NCBI GenBank assembly: GCA_033439265.1
Contig: JAVTVX010000010.1
Span: 25,161,056-25,225,055, forward strand
Reading direction: 5' to 3'
DNA: 64,000 nt
From: Dillenia suffruticosa
Lineage: Eukaryota; Streptophyta; Magnoliopsida; Dilleniales; Dilleniaceae
Below are positions 36,761 to 49,754 of the stretch, in pieces. Under the pieces are notes generated by a model, which saw nothing but the letters and a program-made list of their open reading frames with translations, was not told where the DNA came from and did no database searches. The stretch's first letter is position 1, and every line of letters starts with the position of its first letter. A program made the translations under genes and the position numbers.

Positions 36761-37291
36761 ACCTTGGCATAACAATTATTTTATTTTTAAGGGCATCAGA
36801 CTCGTTTCTCATTTACAGCGAGGGTGTCACCCACCAACAAACCATGGACACCGGAATCATTTAATTAAAATCTTAAATTATCCATAAGGATAACTTAATT
36901 GTTATAATGTGATCTTCAAATCAGTGATTCCGAATTCAAATTTTAATATAACAAAAAAAAAATCTAAAATTCAATTTATAAAAATTAAAATATAGATATA
37001 AAAAGAGTCAATCCAAAAAATAAGATATGACACCAACCTCTCGCCTCTATTGTGAAAGAGACGTTGCTCTTGGCTAGAAAGATAAATAAATAAATTTCAT
37101 CATAAATTTTTTCACTACTTGATCATAGCTCCAGAATTATTTGGTCCAACGAAAGCTAAATGTTTGTTTTAGGAGAGAATGGATTGCTACATTAAAAATT
37201 AGCGGCTATTAATATGTAAAATTTTTATATTTATATTAATGTTTGCATTGTGCATGGAACAGACTACTTTGAAATGATAGTCCTCTAAATA

Positions 37292-37358
37292 GATTACTGT
37301 AAATTTCAAACCGGATTAATGATTTCAGATATCAGTTGTTATAGTACCCAAAAAAAAC
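37292..37358 (+). mobile_element. SINE-like copy, 3' part
   Basis: AACCGGATTAATGATTTCAG, ATATCAGTTGTTATAGTACC and an A tail match the 3' end of the copy at 18178 very closely. Confidence 0.55.
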
Positions 37359-39289
37359 ATATGTATTAAGTTAACACAACCCCTTCAGAGAAGATTAATT
37401 ATGATAAAATCTAACAAAACAGATTTACGATACAACGAAAATGAAGTTTTAAAATGACTATGAAAATTTAATCTCTATGTTAAAAATTAAATTATTAAGA
37501 TAGAAAATTTCTCATATTTATATAACACATTCAGAAATATTGAATTCGGTGATGCATGATACGAGATATTCATTTGTTTTAAGAAAAATTAAATAGTTTT
37601 TCGAAAATCAAGCTGCATTCATTTTTGTCTCAAATTTATATTTTATTCATGGGTAAGCAGACACACCCATATCCGTACGTACTTTCGGAATTCCAAAAAT
37701 ATCACCCATAGATCTTTGCTCACGCTTTTAGATATAATTGGGCAAGATTTAATTAAACACTTTATATGATATATATATTTGGATATAATTATTAGAATAT
37801 TGACCAAAATATTTTTATTGAAGTTGTGTTGATCGTGCAGTACTCCATGTTTGAGGAAGTCTCCTGATTCAGTTTACAATTTCTAGTTTGGACCGGAATT
37901 AGGAAATTATTATCAGGATGAGTGGACATATGTTATGGAATCAACAGTGATTGTACCTCTCGTATAATGGGCATTCATATTTCTGCCCTTCTATTTCCCC
38001 ATCTTAGTTGACCTTCCATTGTACGGAAAAAAATATATAATAAATTGTTAATTCAACACATATTAAGAAATTTGGACCAGATCCATGGTACAATCTTTTT
38101 ATGCGCCTCAATTGTGCCAAAAGTATTTATTCCAATTCTATCCCACATGACGAAAAAGCTTATGGATTGTATTTTTCTTAGCCTTTTGGGTGAATCATCC
38201 CTCTCTCTCTCTCCCCCTCAAGTTCTGCATTCAGACCTTTTAAACATATTCCCCAAGTTACACACTCCCTGGGTTACTTGCTTGGAAGAGGATGAAAATG
38301 ACCGAAGGATTATCTTTTCTTTTGAGGCTTCTTTGAGGCGCACACGAATAAAATTGGGTTAGACTCTTTGGAGACTGATGTGAAACACATCGTTCTTGTC
38401 CTTTCCTCTGCAATACTAGAACTAGAAATTTTCTAATCCTAGGAAGGAATTTATCCATAAAAATGTCAATTTATAATTTCTTTTCTACAAATTGAACCCT
38501 GAATAACTTAGTTTATATAAAAATAAAAAAATAAAAAATAAATTCAATCTAAGTTTATGCAAGTCTTTTAGCTTGTTATGCTAATTTTCCAACGTTAGCA
38601 TTTCAAATTAACTACCAATTATATTCACATAGATTTGAAACAAATTTACTAAAATTACAATTATGATTTTGTTGTCAACAAAAAGAAAGATAGTAATTAT
38701 TATCCTTAGGGTGAGCGAGAAATTTAGCAAAAAATGAAGTTAATGATCCAAGTTTATCTCAATCGAAGAAGCTAAATCATTGTTAATAAAATATAATTCA
38801 ATTGATATTATTCTTAAAACATCTGTTTCCTTTTTTAAGTCTCGATTTTAAACATTTCTATGTATTTACAAATTAAAAAAAAGTAAAATATGGGATTTTG
38901 TTTATTACTATATTATAAATATGCATATATTTATCTGACAAAGATAGTTTTACGTATGAATAAAATTTTGAGTAGTTTTATTAATCATAATTTTAAATTA
39001 AAAGGTTCAGTTAAAATAAAAAACTATTAGACGATAAAATTTCTCATTCCTCCTATATTTTATTATCAACCCAAGTTTGCTACCTTTTTCTCCAAGAATG
39101 GTTTTTGTTACTGGTCTCAGCGGGTGAACCGGCGGGTTGAAACCATCGAGGCCGGGTAGCAATTAATGGTCCGAATGAGTTGAATAATCAGTGGAAAATG
39201 CCTTGCCACTTTTTTTCGCTCTCTGCCCAAATGCTCAGTCTGCGGCCCTTTACTTAAGATATATGAGGTACAGAAACTTCTGGATATTT

Positions 39290-39600
39290 ACCTTTCCTAT
39301 TTTTGAAATATGTAATTTTTTATTTTTAAAATTTCTCAAAACACTAAATTAATTAATATTTATAAAAATTCTTTATATTCTTTATATTACTATTTGTTTA
39401 TTTAATTATAATTATAATTTTTATATTATTTATTTTATAATTAATAATTACATATTTAATTATTTTAAAATTTTATTATAAACGATGGTTATTTTATTAT
39501 TTTTATAAAAATTAATATTTATATAAAATTTCTTATAGTTTTATACTTATATATTTTTCTATATTTTTATTTTTATATTCTTATAAAAGACGTTTTTTAA
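39290..39600. repeat. AT-rich repeat, arm 1 of an inverted pair
   Basis: Matches the reverse complement of 40765-41085 over about 300 bp. Shared landmarks are TTAATTAATATTTATA, CTTTATATTYTTTATATT and GTTATTTTATTATTTTTAT. No coding potential. Two inverted copies of one repeat or the long arms of a 1.8-kb element are both possible. Confidence 0.6.
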
Positions 39601-40764
39601 TATCATTTTATATATATTTTCATTTTCTTACAATTTAGGTTAAAATTTTAAAATCGATAAATATTTATAATAAAACCTAAAAAAGTGAAAATCAAAATAA
39701 ATTCTTCAACACGAACCGAAAACAATTATTTTTTTTTTCTTTTCCAAAAAGGTAAGAGAAATAAATTACACCATTATTATATTTCTGACTGGGTTGCCGT
39801 ATTTAACTAAGAATACACCATTTATGAATCATTAATTGATATATAAATAAAGCCCTTGCCCCAGTGAAGAACTGCACGACATGCCACCAAAAGAGTCCAC
39901 CCTCACCTTAGTCGCAGCCTCGTACTTTCAATTTTGCAGATCAAAGATTTCCCCATTTAAATTAATATTAAAAAAAAATGAAATTTTATACTGACAGTTG
40001 ACCAGATTATTAATATTAAATCTGTGAGACAAGTACAACTGAAGTCTCAATATTTAGAGTAGGCACACACATTTTTTTAGGATCAGCAAATGGGCCAATC
40101 ATTCTCGATCAATTTTCCTCAGTAACTTGGTACATCTTAAGGTTTAGGTCCGAGCGCAAATTAATGAAAAATGCTGTTTTTTGGGATACTTGACTCGCCC
40201 TTTTTGCACATTTAACTGAAATTGAGTTTCCTTTTCATGGGTAGAAGGGTTTTGTGCATCAGCTGAACATGTCTGTCTGATCTTCAATTGCATGAATTTT
40301 GAAGCTGTAATGTTTGCTTTCTCAACCGGAATTAGAAAAAATTGTTTGGTGCTCTCTATTTGTTGTTCTAGGTAAAATTTCTCCTTTATCATAATGAGTT
40401 TGGCTCCATATTTATTCTTATTATTCTTCTTACTTTAACGTTTACACATATAGCTTTCCAGAGTTATGGGTATAGAACTACTATTTTTAGAGATAATATT
40501 GAATGCTACCAAAATTATTATTTTTCACATTATGGTTAGATTAGAAGAAAATTTTAATTTTGGAAATTTTTTCATAATAGTTTTTTCACATTTTCTTTTA
40601 AAGAAAGAGCGAGATGAAAGAGAAGCTTATCTAAAAAAGCGAGAATACTTTAATCTTTTAAGTTTAGATATTATTTGTATTATTTTTGTACTTTTCTGCT
40701 GCTTGATGATTACCTGGATTGCATGAAAATATAAACAAATATTAAATAATATGAAAAAAAAATC

Positions 40765-41085
40765 TATTTTGTTAGAATACGGAAAATAAAAATATAGGTA
40801 AATATAAAAATAAAAAAATTTTATATAAATATTAATTATTTGATAAAAATAATAAAATAATCATATTTTATAATAAAATATAAAATGATCAAATAATAAT
40901 TATAAGACAGATAATATAAATGTAAAATTCATAATTATATAAGTAAATAATTTATTAAAAATAAAAATATATAAATATAAAAAATATAAAGATTTTTATA
41001 TAAATATTAATTAATTTAATGTATCAAAATATTTTGAAAATATTTAAAAAATAGAAAACGTTTTAAAAATAGAAAAAATGTTATT
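40765..41085. repeat. AT-rich repeat, arm 2 of an inverted pair
   Basis: Partner of 39290-39600 in reverse orientation, separated by about 1.15 kb that holds no recognised gene. Confidence 0.6.
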
Positions 41086-41736
41086 ATTGAGAAATTCTTG
41101 TGAATCATATATAATGACCCCAAAGGGGGTAAGGTAAAATTTACCCCACCTTTTATGGTAGAAAAAAAATCATTTACCAATTACACTAGGGGTGAAAACT
41201 GAGGGAGTAATACATCTCCTCCTCTTTCTTTTTACCATGTTTGTCCTTATGTTCATATTACAAAATTTTTAAAATTAAATAAGAAACAGTAAAAATAAAA
41301 AAGGAACCAAAGAAGCCTAAAATTTCACGAGAAACAAAATTAAGAAATTTATGTTTTTCAATTAATAGATTCCTTAAAGTTCTTTTAACCTTGAATGACC
41401 GTTAAAAAGGGTAAGATTTGAGTGGTGAGATATAATATTAATCTTGTTTATAAATAAGACGGACGCACAAAAATATTGTGTATAAATTATCAAAACAAAA
41501 AATAATAAACACAAGGTCATGGCCATTTTTCAACTTTTCTGTGGACACCGGACAGCGAACCTTTAGGTGTAAGAAGAGCAGAGACCCTCCCCCAAACCAA
41601 AACTCCCATAATCAAACCTAAAACTAAAGTTTTTTTGGTCCGCGCGGGCGATTTTTCTTGGTCCACGCGGGAAAAACCTGTGGCCTATTAATCAGGTAAA
41701 ACCCACCCTCAACCCACTCGTTGTTAATTATAATCA

Positions 41737-41972
41737 ACTCTCTCTCTCTCTCTCTGTGTTAACCTCACCTCCCCCACTTAAATTTTCTTTCTTGCAGGCT
41801 GCCACCGTCTCTTTCTCAAATCCCACGGCCATAAAAATAAGAAAACAAAAAACTCTTTCTCAAATATCAACACTCCCACATGATCAACTTGATTCTAAAT
41901 CAACCCTCTTCTTCTCCTCTTTCATACCCCAAATAAATACACCCAACCCCCTCTTCAAGAACTTAACAAACA

Positions 41973-42016
<44 letters not shown>
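41737..42016 (+). promoter_or_regulatory. CT-rich 5' leader of the methyltransferase gene
   Basis: (CT)n runs at about 41737-41754 and 41974-42016 end ten bases before the start codon. Such pyrimidine tracts are usual in plant 5' UTRs. No clear TATA box was assigned. Confidence 0.5.
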
Positions 42017-42019
<3 letters not shown>

Positions 42020-42026
42020 TCAAGAG

Positions 42027-44681
42027 ATGGCCGGAGCAACAAACTACGGCGTATCAAAACCAGCAGCGCCAATATTCGGAAAGAAAGCGAATCTTTACTC
42101 CCTCGCTTTAATTGCAGTCCTCTGTTCTCTCTCCTACCTCCTCGGCGTCTGGCAACACAGCGGCGGCGGCACCATCTCCGGCATCATAGTCGACTCTAAA
42201 TCCTCCATTTCTTGCATCCAACAATCCCAAACTTCTTCCTCCTCCACCAAATTCTCAACCCCCAAATCATCATCTTCTTCAAACAATGTTCTCGACTTCA
42301 CAACTCACCATGGCATGGACTACAACGTCACCGAAACGAATTCAGGCACAAAGTTTTTTCCCGCGTGTGATATCAAGTACAGCGAGTACACCCCATGTGA
42401 GGACGCTGACCGGTCGTTGAAGTTTGAGCGGGACCGGTTAATATACCGGGAGAGGCATTGTCCGGAGAAGAGCGAACTACTTAAGTGCCGTATACCCGCG
42501 CCGCACGGTTACACAACCCCTTTCAAGTGGCCGATGAGCAGGGACCTAGCGTGGTACGCTAATGTTCCCCACAAACATCTGACGGTGGAGAAAGCTGTTC
42601 AGAATTGGATCAGATTTGACGGAGACAAGTTTAGATTCCCTGGTGGTGGGACCATGTTTCCTAACGGTGCGGATGCTTACATTGAGAATATTGGAAAGTT
42701 GATTAATCTCAAAGATGGGTCTATTAGAACTGCAATCGATACCGGTTGTGGGGTGAGTTTTTATTTTATTTTCTTTATTTTATTTATTGAAAATTTGGGC
42801 AATTAATTTCTTCTTCAAATCTTGATTTTTCTTAGCGTTTTTGGATGATCTTTGGAAATGGGTGATTTTTGTTTTCAAAATAATTTTGATTTTTTAACAA
42901 AATATTGCATGTTGTAAGACGCTTAGGTCAGAGACGTGAAAATTTTAACTCATAAAGATTTGGGTTTGGTAAGAGATGGTTTGAAATGAAACTGGAAAGG
43001 CAGTCAGAAACCGGACACCTACTTTTCTGGTCCATCCATTTGTCTCAGAACCTAAAAAATTATTTTTTCATTTTTATTTTTTATTGGAATTTTGGAAGGA
43101 TTTCATCAAATTAAAATACATATGCAGGTTGCTAGTTGGGGAGCTTTTTTGTTGTCAAGAGACATACTAACAATGTCATTTGCACCAAGAGACACCCACG
43201 AGGCACAAGTTCAATTTGCCCTGGAGAGAGGTGTTCCTGCCCTAATTGGTGTCCTGGCTTCTAAAAGATTGCCTTATCCTTCTCGCTCTTTTGACATGGC
43301 CCATTGTTCTCGCTGCCTCATTCCTTGGGCCCAATATGGTAATTGCACCCCCAATTCACTAATTAACCTTGACCCCTTCTTAAATTACTATCGTAATAAA
43401 ATTTATGTTGTGGAATAGATGGAAGCTACTTGATTGAGGTGGATCGGATTCTGAGACCAGGCGGATATTGGATCCTCTCGGGTCCACCAATCAACTGGAG
43501 GAAATACTGGAGGGGTTGGGAGAGAACACAGGAAGACTTGAATGCTGAACAGACCTCAATTGAAAATGTTGCCAAGAGACTATGTTGGACTAAATTCATT
43601 GAGAAAGGAGATCTTGCCATTTGGCAAAAGCCCATTAATCACTTGAACTGCAAACCCCAAAATCCCTCTTTCTGCCCTGCACAAGACCCTGACAAGGCCT
43701 GGTTAGTACTTGTTGTCTTTTAATTTTTTCTCCGATGCGCATTTTCAGAAGATTAAAGTTTTTGAAAATTGGTCTGAATTTTGAAGGTACACAAAGTTAG
43801 AGACATGTTTGACACCGCTGCCGAAAGTTTCCAACAAAGAAGAAGTAGCAGGAGGGGAAGTAGCCAAATGGCCTGAGAGATTGACAGCAGTTCCTCCTAG
43901 GATTACAATGGGAACAGTGAAAGGAGTGACGGCTGAAACATTCCAAAAGGACATGAGATTGTGGGACAGAAGAGTTTCATACTACAAAATGGTGAACAAT
44001 CAACTGGGTCAACCCGGGAGGTATCGGAATCTTCTGGACATGCATGCATACTTGGGTGGGTTTGCAGCTGCCCTTATTAAAGACCCTCTTTGGGTTATGA
44101 ATGTTGTGCCTGTTGAAGCTAAGGTCAACACTCTTGGTGTCATCTATGAACGCGGTTTGATCGGAACATATCAGAATTGGTAAGTTTCTATTTTCTTGAT
44201 TAAAATTCAAAATTGATTTGGTTAATTTTGTAAGCTTCTTGTATGCTTAATATTTGACATTTGAATTCAGGTGTGAGGCAATGTCGACTTATCCAAGGAC
44301 ATATGACCTTATCCATGCTGATTCTGTTTTCACTCTCTACAAGAATAGGTAATTATTAAAGTAAATAAATAAATAAATGTAGACAAACCTGGTAGAGCCT
44401 CTGACGAACTATTTTCATGTTGTGTGTGTTTTTATAGATGTGAAACGGAAGATATATTGTTAGAGATGGATAGAATTCTAAGGCCAGAAGGAAGTGTAAT
44501 CTTCAGGGACGATGTTGATGTGGTAGTGAAGATTAAGAAGATCATAGATGGATTAAACTGGGATAGCCAAATTGTTGATCATGAAGATGGACCTCATCAG
44601 AGGGAGAAGCTTCTATTTGCTGTAAAGAACTACTGGACTGCCCCCGTTGACTCTCCTGAAAATCCATCTTCAACTTCTTAA
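42027..44681 (+). CDS. Golgi-type putative methyltransferase (PMT family, DUF248)
   Basis: Six exons join in phase to 644 residues: 42027-42752, 43128-43338, 43419-43701, 43787-44179, 44271-44348 and 44438-44681. A short cytosolic N-terminus precedes one membrane segment ([15 protein letters not shown]), giving type II topology. A Ser-rich stem follows, then the conserved lumenal body: [36 protein letters not shown], the SAM-binding [38 protein letters not shown] and [12 protein letters not shown]. The second half has [16 protein letters not shown], a [11 protein letters not shown] segment and [14 protein letters not shown]. The family includes QUA2 and related pectin methyltransferases of the Golgi; the substrate of this member cannot be told from sequence. 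It resembles the PMT15-18 branch in ending near YWTAP. No damage seen. Confidence 0.93.
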
Positions 44682-46800
44682 GACTTGAATCACCTTTTCT
44701 TCATCTTTTTTTTTTTAACTATATCTTCTTTTTTTTTTTTATTTATAGTTTTTTTTTTTTTTGAATTCTTTCCCATCATTGAAACAGCTTCTTCAGCTTT
44801 ATGGATATAAATTGTCAAATGTGCCCAGGTTTTCTGATCAATTTGATCTTTCAATACAATTGTCTACTTCACCCATTTTTCTTTCTCTTTTTTACTTCTA
44901 TTCTCAGACCTTAGTTGCACCAATTTCTATGTATTTTAGGAAATTGTCATGATTGGACGACATGCTTTTCTTTATTTCTCCTTCGAATTTTAATAAGAAA
45001 TCAGTAAGATTATAAATTTGAAATATTTAAAATTATATTTTTAAGAAAATAGAAATTATGATTTTAATGACATAAATAATATTTGTGTTTTTTACTTTTT
45101 CAACTTATATATAATTTTTTGTTTTTAAAAAAATTCATGAGCAATTATCCCGCTCCCCGGATGCTATTCTTCTCATTCAAATAAGGTTATATCCCATTTG
45201 ATTCTCCCTAGAAAATACAGGGGTTTTGAATTTTTATTATGGGTAATGATTTTGGCCTATTAAATTATTTATTTACCGAAAAAATAAATTTTCAACTGTG
45301 AACGCGGCGTGCACACGCAATAAATACAATACATTGGTATATTAAAATTGAGGTTTTTTAATGTAATTTGATGAGATCGATGGAGGACAGATGAGTAGGT
45401 GTGTAGGCTCATTACTGCCATGAGGCAAGGAGATCTGGATCAAAAAATCTCACATTATATTAATTTGGGATTAACCTCTTGGTGTTTGCCCTAACCCAGG
45501 TCCCAGCTTGGGACTTGTGAATTCTAATAATACACTTGGCTTGGGAAATGCTTAATCCTTACGTATGCTGATTCTTAGAAAATGCCCTAATTACTAAGCT
45601 GAGCGGTTCATTTATCAAGAACGATAAAGAATCATGTAGATTAAAAATCATGAAGACCCGAGTGAGGGAATTTGTGAAACGTAACCAAGGGGGCAAGTAA
45701 AATATGTGCTTGGATCAGGGATCGGGGGAGAAGAACCAAACACTTTCTCAGACTTTCTATTAATGGAGATCATGTTAACATGCAACATGAACGGACAATC
45801 AAGTTACTGAAATTGGACACTAAGTTTTTAACTCCCAAATTTAAAATTTAAGAATAAAAAAAATTATATTAGGAGAATCGTTGTCTAAATAAGAATCTTG
45901 TAAATGTTCGAATGAGATTAATCGAAATATGAGTCTGAATATTATTAATAGTATAAAAAATATATATAGATTAATATGCAACTACAACAATATTGACACA
46001 GAGATAATCAAATTATATGTTAATGTTTTAAAAATTTATAATGATTGACTTTTGAAAATATTTTAATCAATTCAGAATTTAATTTATTTAATTTTTGACT
46101 CATGTAGTAAAAAATAGAAAAGTATTTTTTGTAAAATTTTAATTAATTTATATGAGTAGTATTTGTTGCTTAAATAAGAGATTTTAGTGTAAGGCAGATC
46201 CCATGATTACTTGGAATACTTTCCTACTATTTTTATTTGACACAAAAAGAGAAGAAGAGCGAAAAAGAAATTTGGGATTGATGGTTTAATCTCAGTTTTT
46301 TATTTTCTACGTAACTTTTAGTTGAGCATAACAATTTTTTTTTTTTTTTGGGGAATCCTTAATTGGTTAATTTATTTATTTTTTAGGAGAGTCTTAAATA
46401 CAAAACTTATAAAAAGAGATGGTATCAATTAAATTATACATCCGATACACCGATTTTAATTTATTTGTGGGAGAAACCTTTAACTACAAGCAATTTTGTT
46501 TGGGAGGAAGAAGAACTAATTTTGACCCTGATTCGGTAGCTTCGAGGGATTAAAACACCATCAAACTTGTAAACAAATAGGCTCAAAATTCCAAACCCTA
46601 TTCTCCAAAATAGTTAGATTAAGTTTGCCCCTTAACTAAGACTCAAATCAGTATCAAGGCATTGCCTGAATCAAATTGAGAGAGAGAGAGAGAGAGTCCC
46701 AGCTAACAATATTAGAAATCAAACAATTGTGATGAACTGGGGATGCTTCAAGTAGGTCACTCACACAAAGCATCACAACGTTGTATCGTTGTATCAAAGT
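44682..46800. other. Intergenic region
   Basis: The methyltransferase 3' UTR comes first, with poly-T runs near 44707-44761. No gene follows. A SINE-like copy lies at 45803-45962 and a (GA)n tract at 46678-46695. Confidence 0.5.
45803..45962 (+). mobile_element. SINE-like copy
   Basis: AACTCCCAAATTTAAAATTT head region, GAATGAGATTAATCGAAATA, TGAGTCTGAATATTATTAAT and an A-rich tail follow the order of the copy at 18178, with much divergence. Confidence 0.4.
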
Positions 46801-46807
46801 TACCAAC

Positions 46808-46814
46808 TATAAAA
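46808..46814 (+). promoter_or_regulatory. Candidate TATA box of the tapetal LTP gene
   Basis: TATAAAA lies 94 nt upstream of the start codon, a typical spacing for a short plant leader. Confidence 0.45.
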
Positions 46815-46907
46815 TGCTGCCAAAATCCAAATCATAAATCATCTCAATAACGAGCAAAAATAGGAAAAATCAGATTCTGATAAGCAGAAAACGGAAAAAG
46901 ATCGATA

Positions 46908-47354
46908 ATGGGAAGTAACCGGTACGGGTCTGCTTTGGTTGTGATACTGGTCATCATCATCAATATGATAACACAAGGGCCCCAAATCGGCCAAGCCCAA
47001 GTACAGGGTTGCAGGGATCAGCTGGGAAATCTGAATGTGTGCGCACCTTTTGTGGTGCCTGGTGGAGGGAATGCTAACCCAGGCCCCGACTGCTGTGGCT
47101 CACTCGAAGGTGTAGACCATGAGTGCCTCTGCAACACTCTTAGGATTGCTGCTCGTCTCCCTTCGCAATGCGGCCTTCCTCCTGTCACTTGTGGTTCGCA
47201 TACTCTACAAATAAATCTATCTTCTACACTTTTTTTTTGGGGTTAAATTATCTCTCCCTCTCCCTCCCTCTCTCTCTCTCTCTCTCTCTCTGAAAAATTG
47301 ATTAATTTTGTATATTTTATTGATAATTCATTTTTTTTCCTGGCAGATGCTTGA
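46908..47354 (+). CDS. Tapetum/stamen-type lipid-transfer protein (A9/FIL1-like)
   Basis: Exon 1 (46908-47193) encodes a signal peptide (hydrophobic SALVVILVIIINM) and QVQGCRDQLGNLNVCAPFVV, then DCCGSLEGVDHECLCNTLRI and LPSQCGLPPVTC. The eight cysteines follow C, C, CC, CxC, C, C, the plant 8-Cys motif of lipid-transfer and 2S-albumin folds. A GT donor at 47194 and AG acceptor at 47345-47346 place the last codons in a tiny exon 2 (47347-47354), ending C-D-A-stop, for 97 residues. An intron a few codons before the stop is common in LTP genes. Without splicing the frame runs into unlike residues before stopping. Anther-specific members are secreted by the tapetum to the pollen wall; that role is inferred. 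Confidence 0.85.
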
Positions 47355-49020
47355 GGTGGATGTTCAAAGGATCAACAAATAATGACCGCGTTGGCTATTT
47401 ACTTTATTTTATTTTATTTTTCTTTTTGAGTTGCTCTGTGTGATGCTGAAGGGGAAGAGAGAGGGAAAGAGCTTTTTAAAGTTGTAATCTAATAAAAGAA
47501 ACTGTCATGGTTCAAGTGTGACAAGCTTTGTATTGCAACTACTATGAGACAATAGTTCAGTTGAATATGTTTTTAATCCAAAAAAATAAAAAATAAAAGT
47601 CTGAAAAGAGAGGATATATGACAAGGAGAATACCTTCGCTAGGGAGCAACATGAGGACCGATGACTCCCCCGCCACAGGCATGAGGTAATGTGGATTTAA
47701 CGAAATCTATTTTTCTAATACTTACCAATATCAATCAAGTTAAATATATGATTTAATTTATCAAGTAGTTTTTTTTTTCTTTTTTTTTTTTTTTGGAGGG
47801 TAAAGTGACCCCATTGCTCTATAAAATTTTCAACAAAAAATGAAATATAGTCAACGATGGATGCATCTTTGCAATGCCCAACCCATTTGCATGAAAATGA
47901 AACGGGAAGATTTTAAATAATTAGTACCCGCCGACATTGGACAAAAAAAAATGATAATTAATCAAAATTAGATTGTCGACTCTGGATGGAGCAGCATGCG
48001 GAGTAAAATTAGGTAGAAAAATGTTTTTTATTTTGTTATACTAGGATCTGAAGGGAAGAAGATTACGTTTTAAAAAATGTTTAATTAAAGGGTTCGGATA
48101 ACAATGAAGGAGCACTTGTTGAATACCCTGACTCGGATCTTTCAGCTTATGTCGGACAGATCATCATTGAAGTCTGTGAGTTGGAAGTTACCAGGAAGAA
48201 GGGCTCTCTCTCTCTCTCTCTCTCTCTCTTCCTTCCATAATTACATATTCAAAACTCACTTCAAAAACAAAATGCCATACATTTTAATATATCCTAAAGG
48301 GAACGCAACGTATTTTAATAACAATTTATTTCAAAGTTTTAATTAATTTCTTGTAGCATCTGTACAAAATCAGGTACATGGTACGACATGTTCCCCGAAT
48401 GGTCAGAGATAGCCTTTTTCTATTTCAAGTTTAATTAAATAAATCAAAATACCCTATTTATATTGGTACCAATAACTACATATAAACAATTAAATTATCT
48501 TTGATTTTTTGGATCCATACACAAGAGTAGGAAAAGGGGACAAAAAAAAAAGAAAATTAAATCAAAATGGGCTAATTTTAGTCACCGGTGCAAGTTTTCA
48601 TACGGGCTTTTGGGCCCAACATTTTGGGCTAGAGTAATACAGGCCGTTCCAGGCCCATCATCTATGCAATTGTTTTTTTTTTTTTTTTTTTTTTCTGGGC
48701 AACCAAACGGGAGGGAAAGAAAGAAGTAAAAGGCACTACCGCCATGAGCTGCTACGAGGGACATCGTCTATACAATTGGATCAAAATTTTTTTAGATTAA
48801 ATAATTAAATATTCTATTATTTTAATTAAAGGTTTTGAGTTAGAGTTATAAGAATGATAAAAAAATTTTAAAAAATTAATTCTTAAAATAGATTTCATAA
48901 TTTTCAACCTGAATTAATACGATACGATTCGAATATCATTTATCCAAAAAAACAAATCTACGCAATTGGGAGAATTATACCTCCGGTACTGAACATTTGA
49001 GGCAACTAGAAAATTTACAC
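47355..49020. other. Intergenic region
   Basis: Contains the LTP 3' UTR, (CT)n at 48203-48230, poly-T at 48671-48694 and a SINE-like copy at 48826-48955. No gene is recognised; the frames at 48104 and 48582 are low-complexity. Confidence 0.5.
48826..48955 (+). mobile_element. SINE-like copy, eroded
   Basis: GGTTTTGAGTTAGAGTTATA, AATTCTTAAAATAGATTTCA, ACCTGAATTAATACGATACG and GAATATCATTTATCC parallel the copy at 36300. Confidence 0.4.
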
Positions 49021-49029
49021 GCACGGACC

Positions 49030-49280
49030 GGGTCTTGTCGCTCTCGCTTCCACTCAAGCTTCGTCTGGCTTTTGGAATTCGCAAGAGAAATGAATGCTGG
49101 CGATCGCATCCAATTTCCGATCCGACCCGAAACCCACACACATTCTCTCCCTCTCTCTCTCTCTCTCCTGCGCACGAGGACGAGGTGTTCCGGAAGAAGA
49201 AGAACAAGGCCGAGAGATGGGCGTTAAAGTATTAATCGACGATTGATGATTCCCCGATGAAACCCTAAATTCCCAATACA
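49030..49280 (+). promoter_or_regulatory. Likely 5' UTR exon of the FAR1-related gene
   Basis: A GC-richer, CT-bearing stretch ends AACCCTAAATTCCCAATACAG followed by GTACTT, a good donor. The matching acceptor TTTGTTTCAG is at 50151-50160, 24 nt before the start codon. All frames seen here on either strand are likely leader shadows. Confidence 0.45.
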
Positions 49281-49754
49281 GGTACTTTTTCTTTTTCTTT
49301 TTCTTTTTTTCCGAGTATCTCACTCGATTCTTTCGTTAATTAGATGTTTCCTGATGCCCCTATTACTATCAAGCGTACGAACCTCGTTGAAAAGTTGTCA
49401 TTTTTAATTGGAATTTGTCGTTGGTTTTATATAAGACGCGTGTGCGAGGAAGTGGAATCAATGGCGATGGAAGAGAATTTCTCAGAAATGAACTTTGTGT
49501 GTTTAAGGTTATTGGTAGTGTTCAGGGCTTGAGATTTAAGGTTATTGATCACTTGAAGTTTGTTACTCCGTCTGTTGCTATCATATGCTGTCCATTCATG
49601 TTCCGTGTGGTAATGAGCTTTCGCACATTTGTGAATAGACAGATGCCTCTTCTCTACCGAACTATTAAAAAAGAGAAGTCTGTTTTCCTTTGAACTCAAT
49701 TCTTTAATTTACTTCGCTTTAAAGGCAAAGTGTAGCGTATGGAATTCAATTGGA

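Larger units (their letters stand above)
34560..39285. other. Gene-poor AT-rich region
   Basis: No gene is recognised. It contains SINE-like copies (35770-35928, 36300-36460, 36884-36955, 37292-37358) and a (CT)n tract at 36721-36757. 36480-36700 is a GC-richer stretch of unknown nature. The frame at 38045-38362 has no recognisable domain. Confidence 0.5.

Noticed and set aside
38045-38362. 105-residue plus-strand frame
   Set aside because: No signal peptide, domain or splice support; AT-rich surroundings make chance frames likely.
49054-49323. Several overlapping frames on both strands
   Set aside because: They lie in the probable 5' leader of the FRS gene and are driven by CT repeats.
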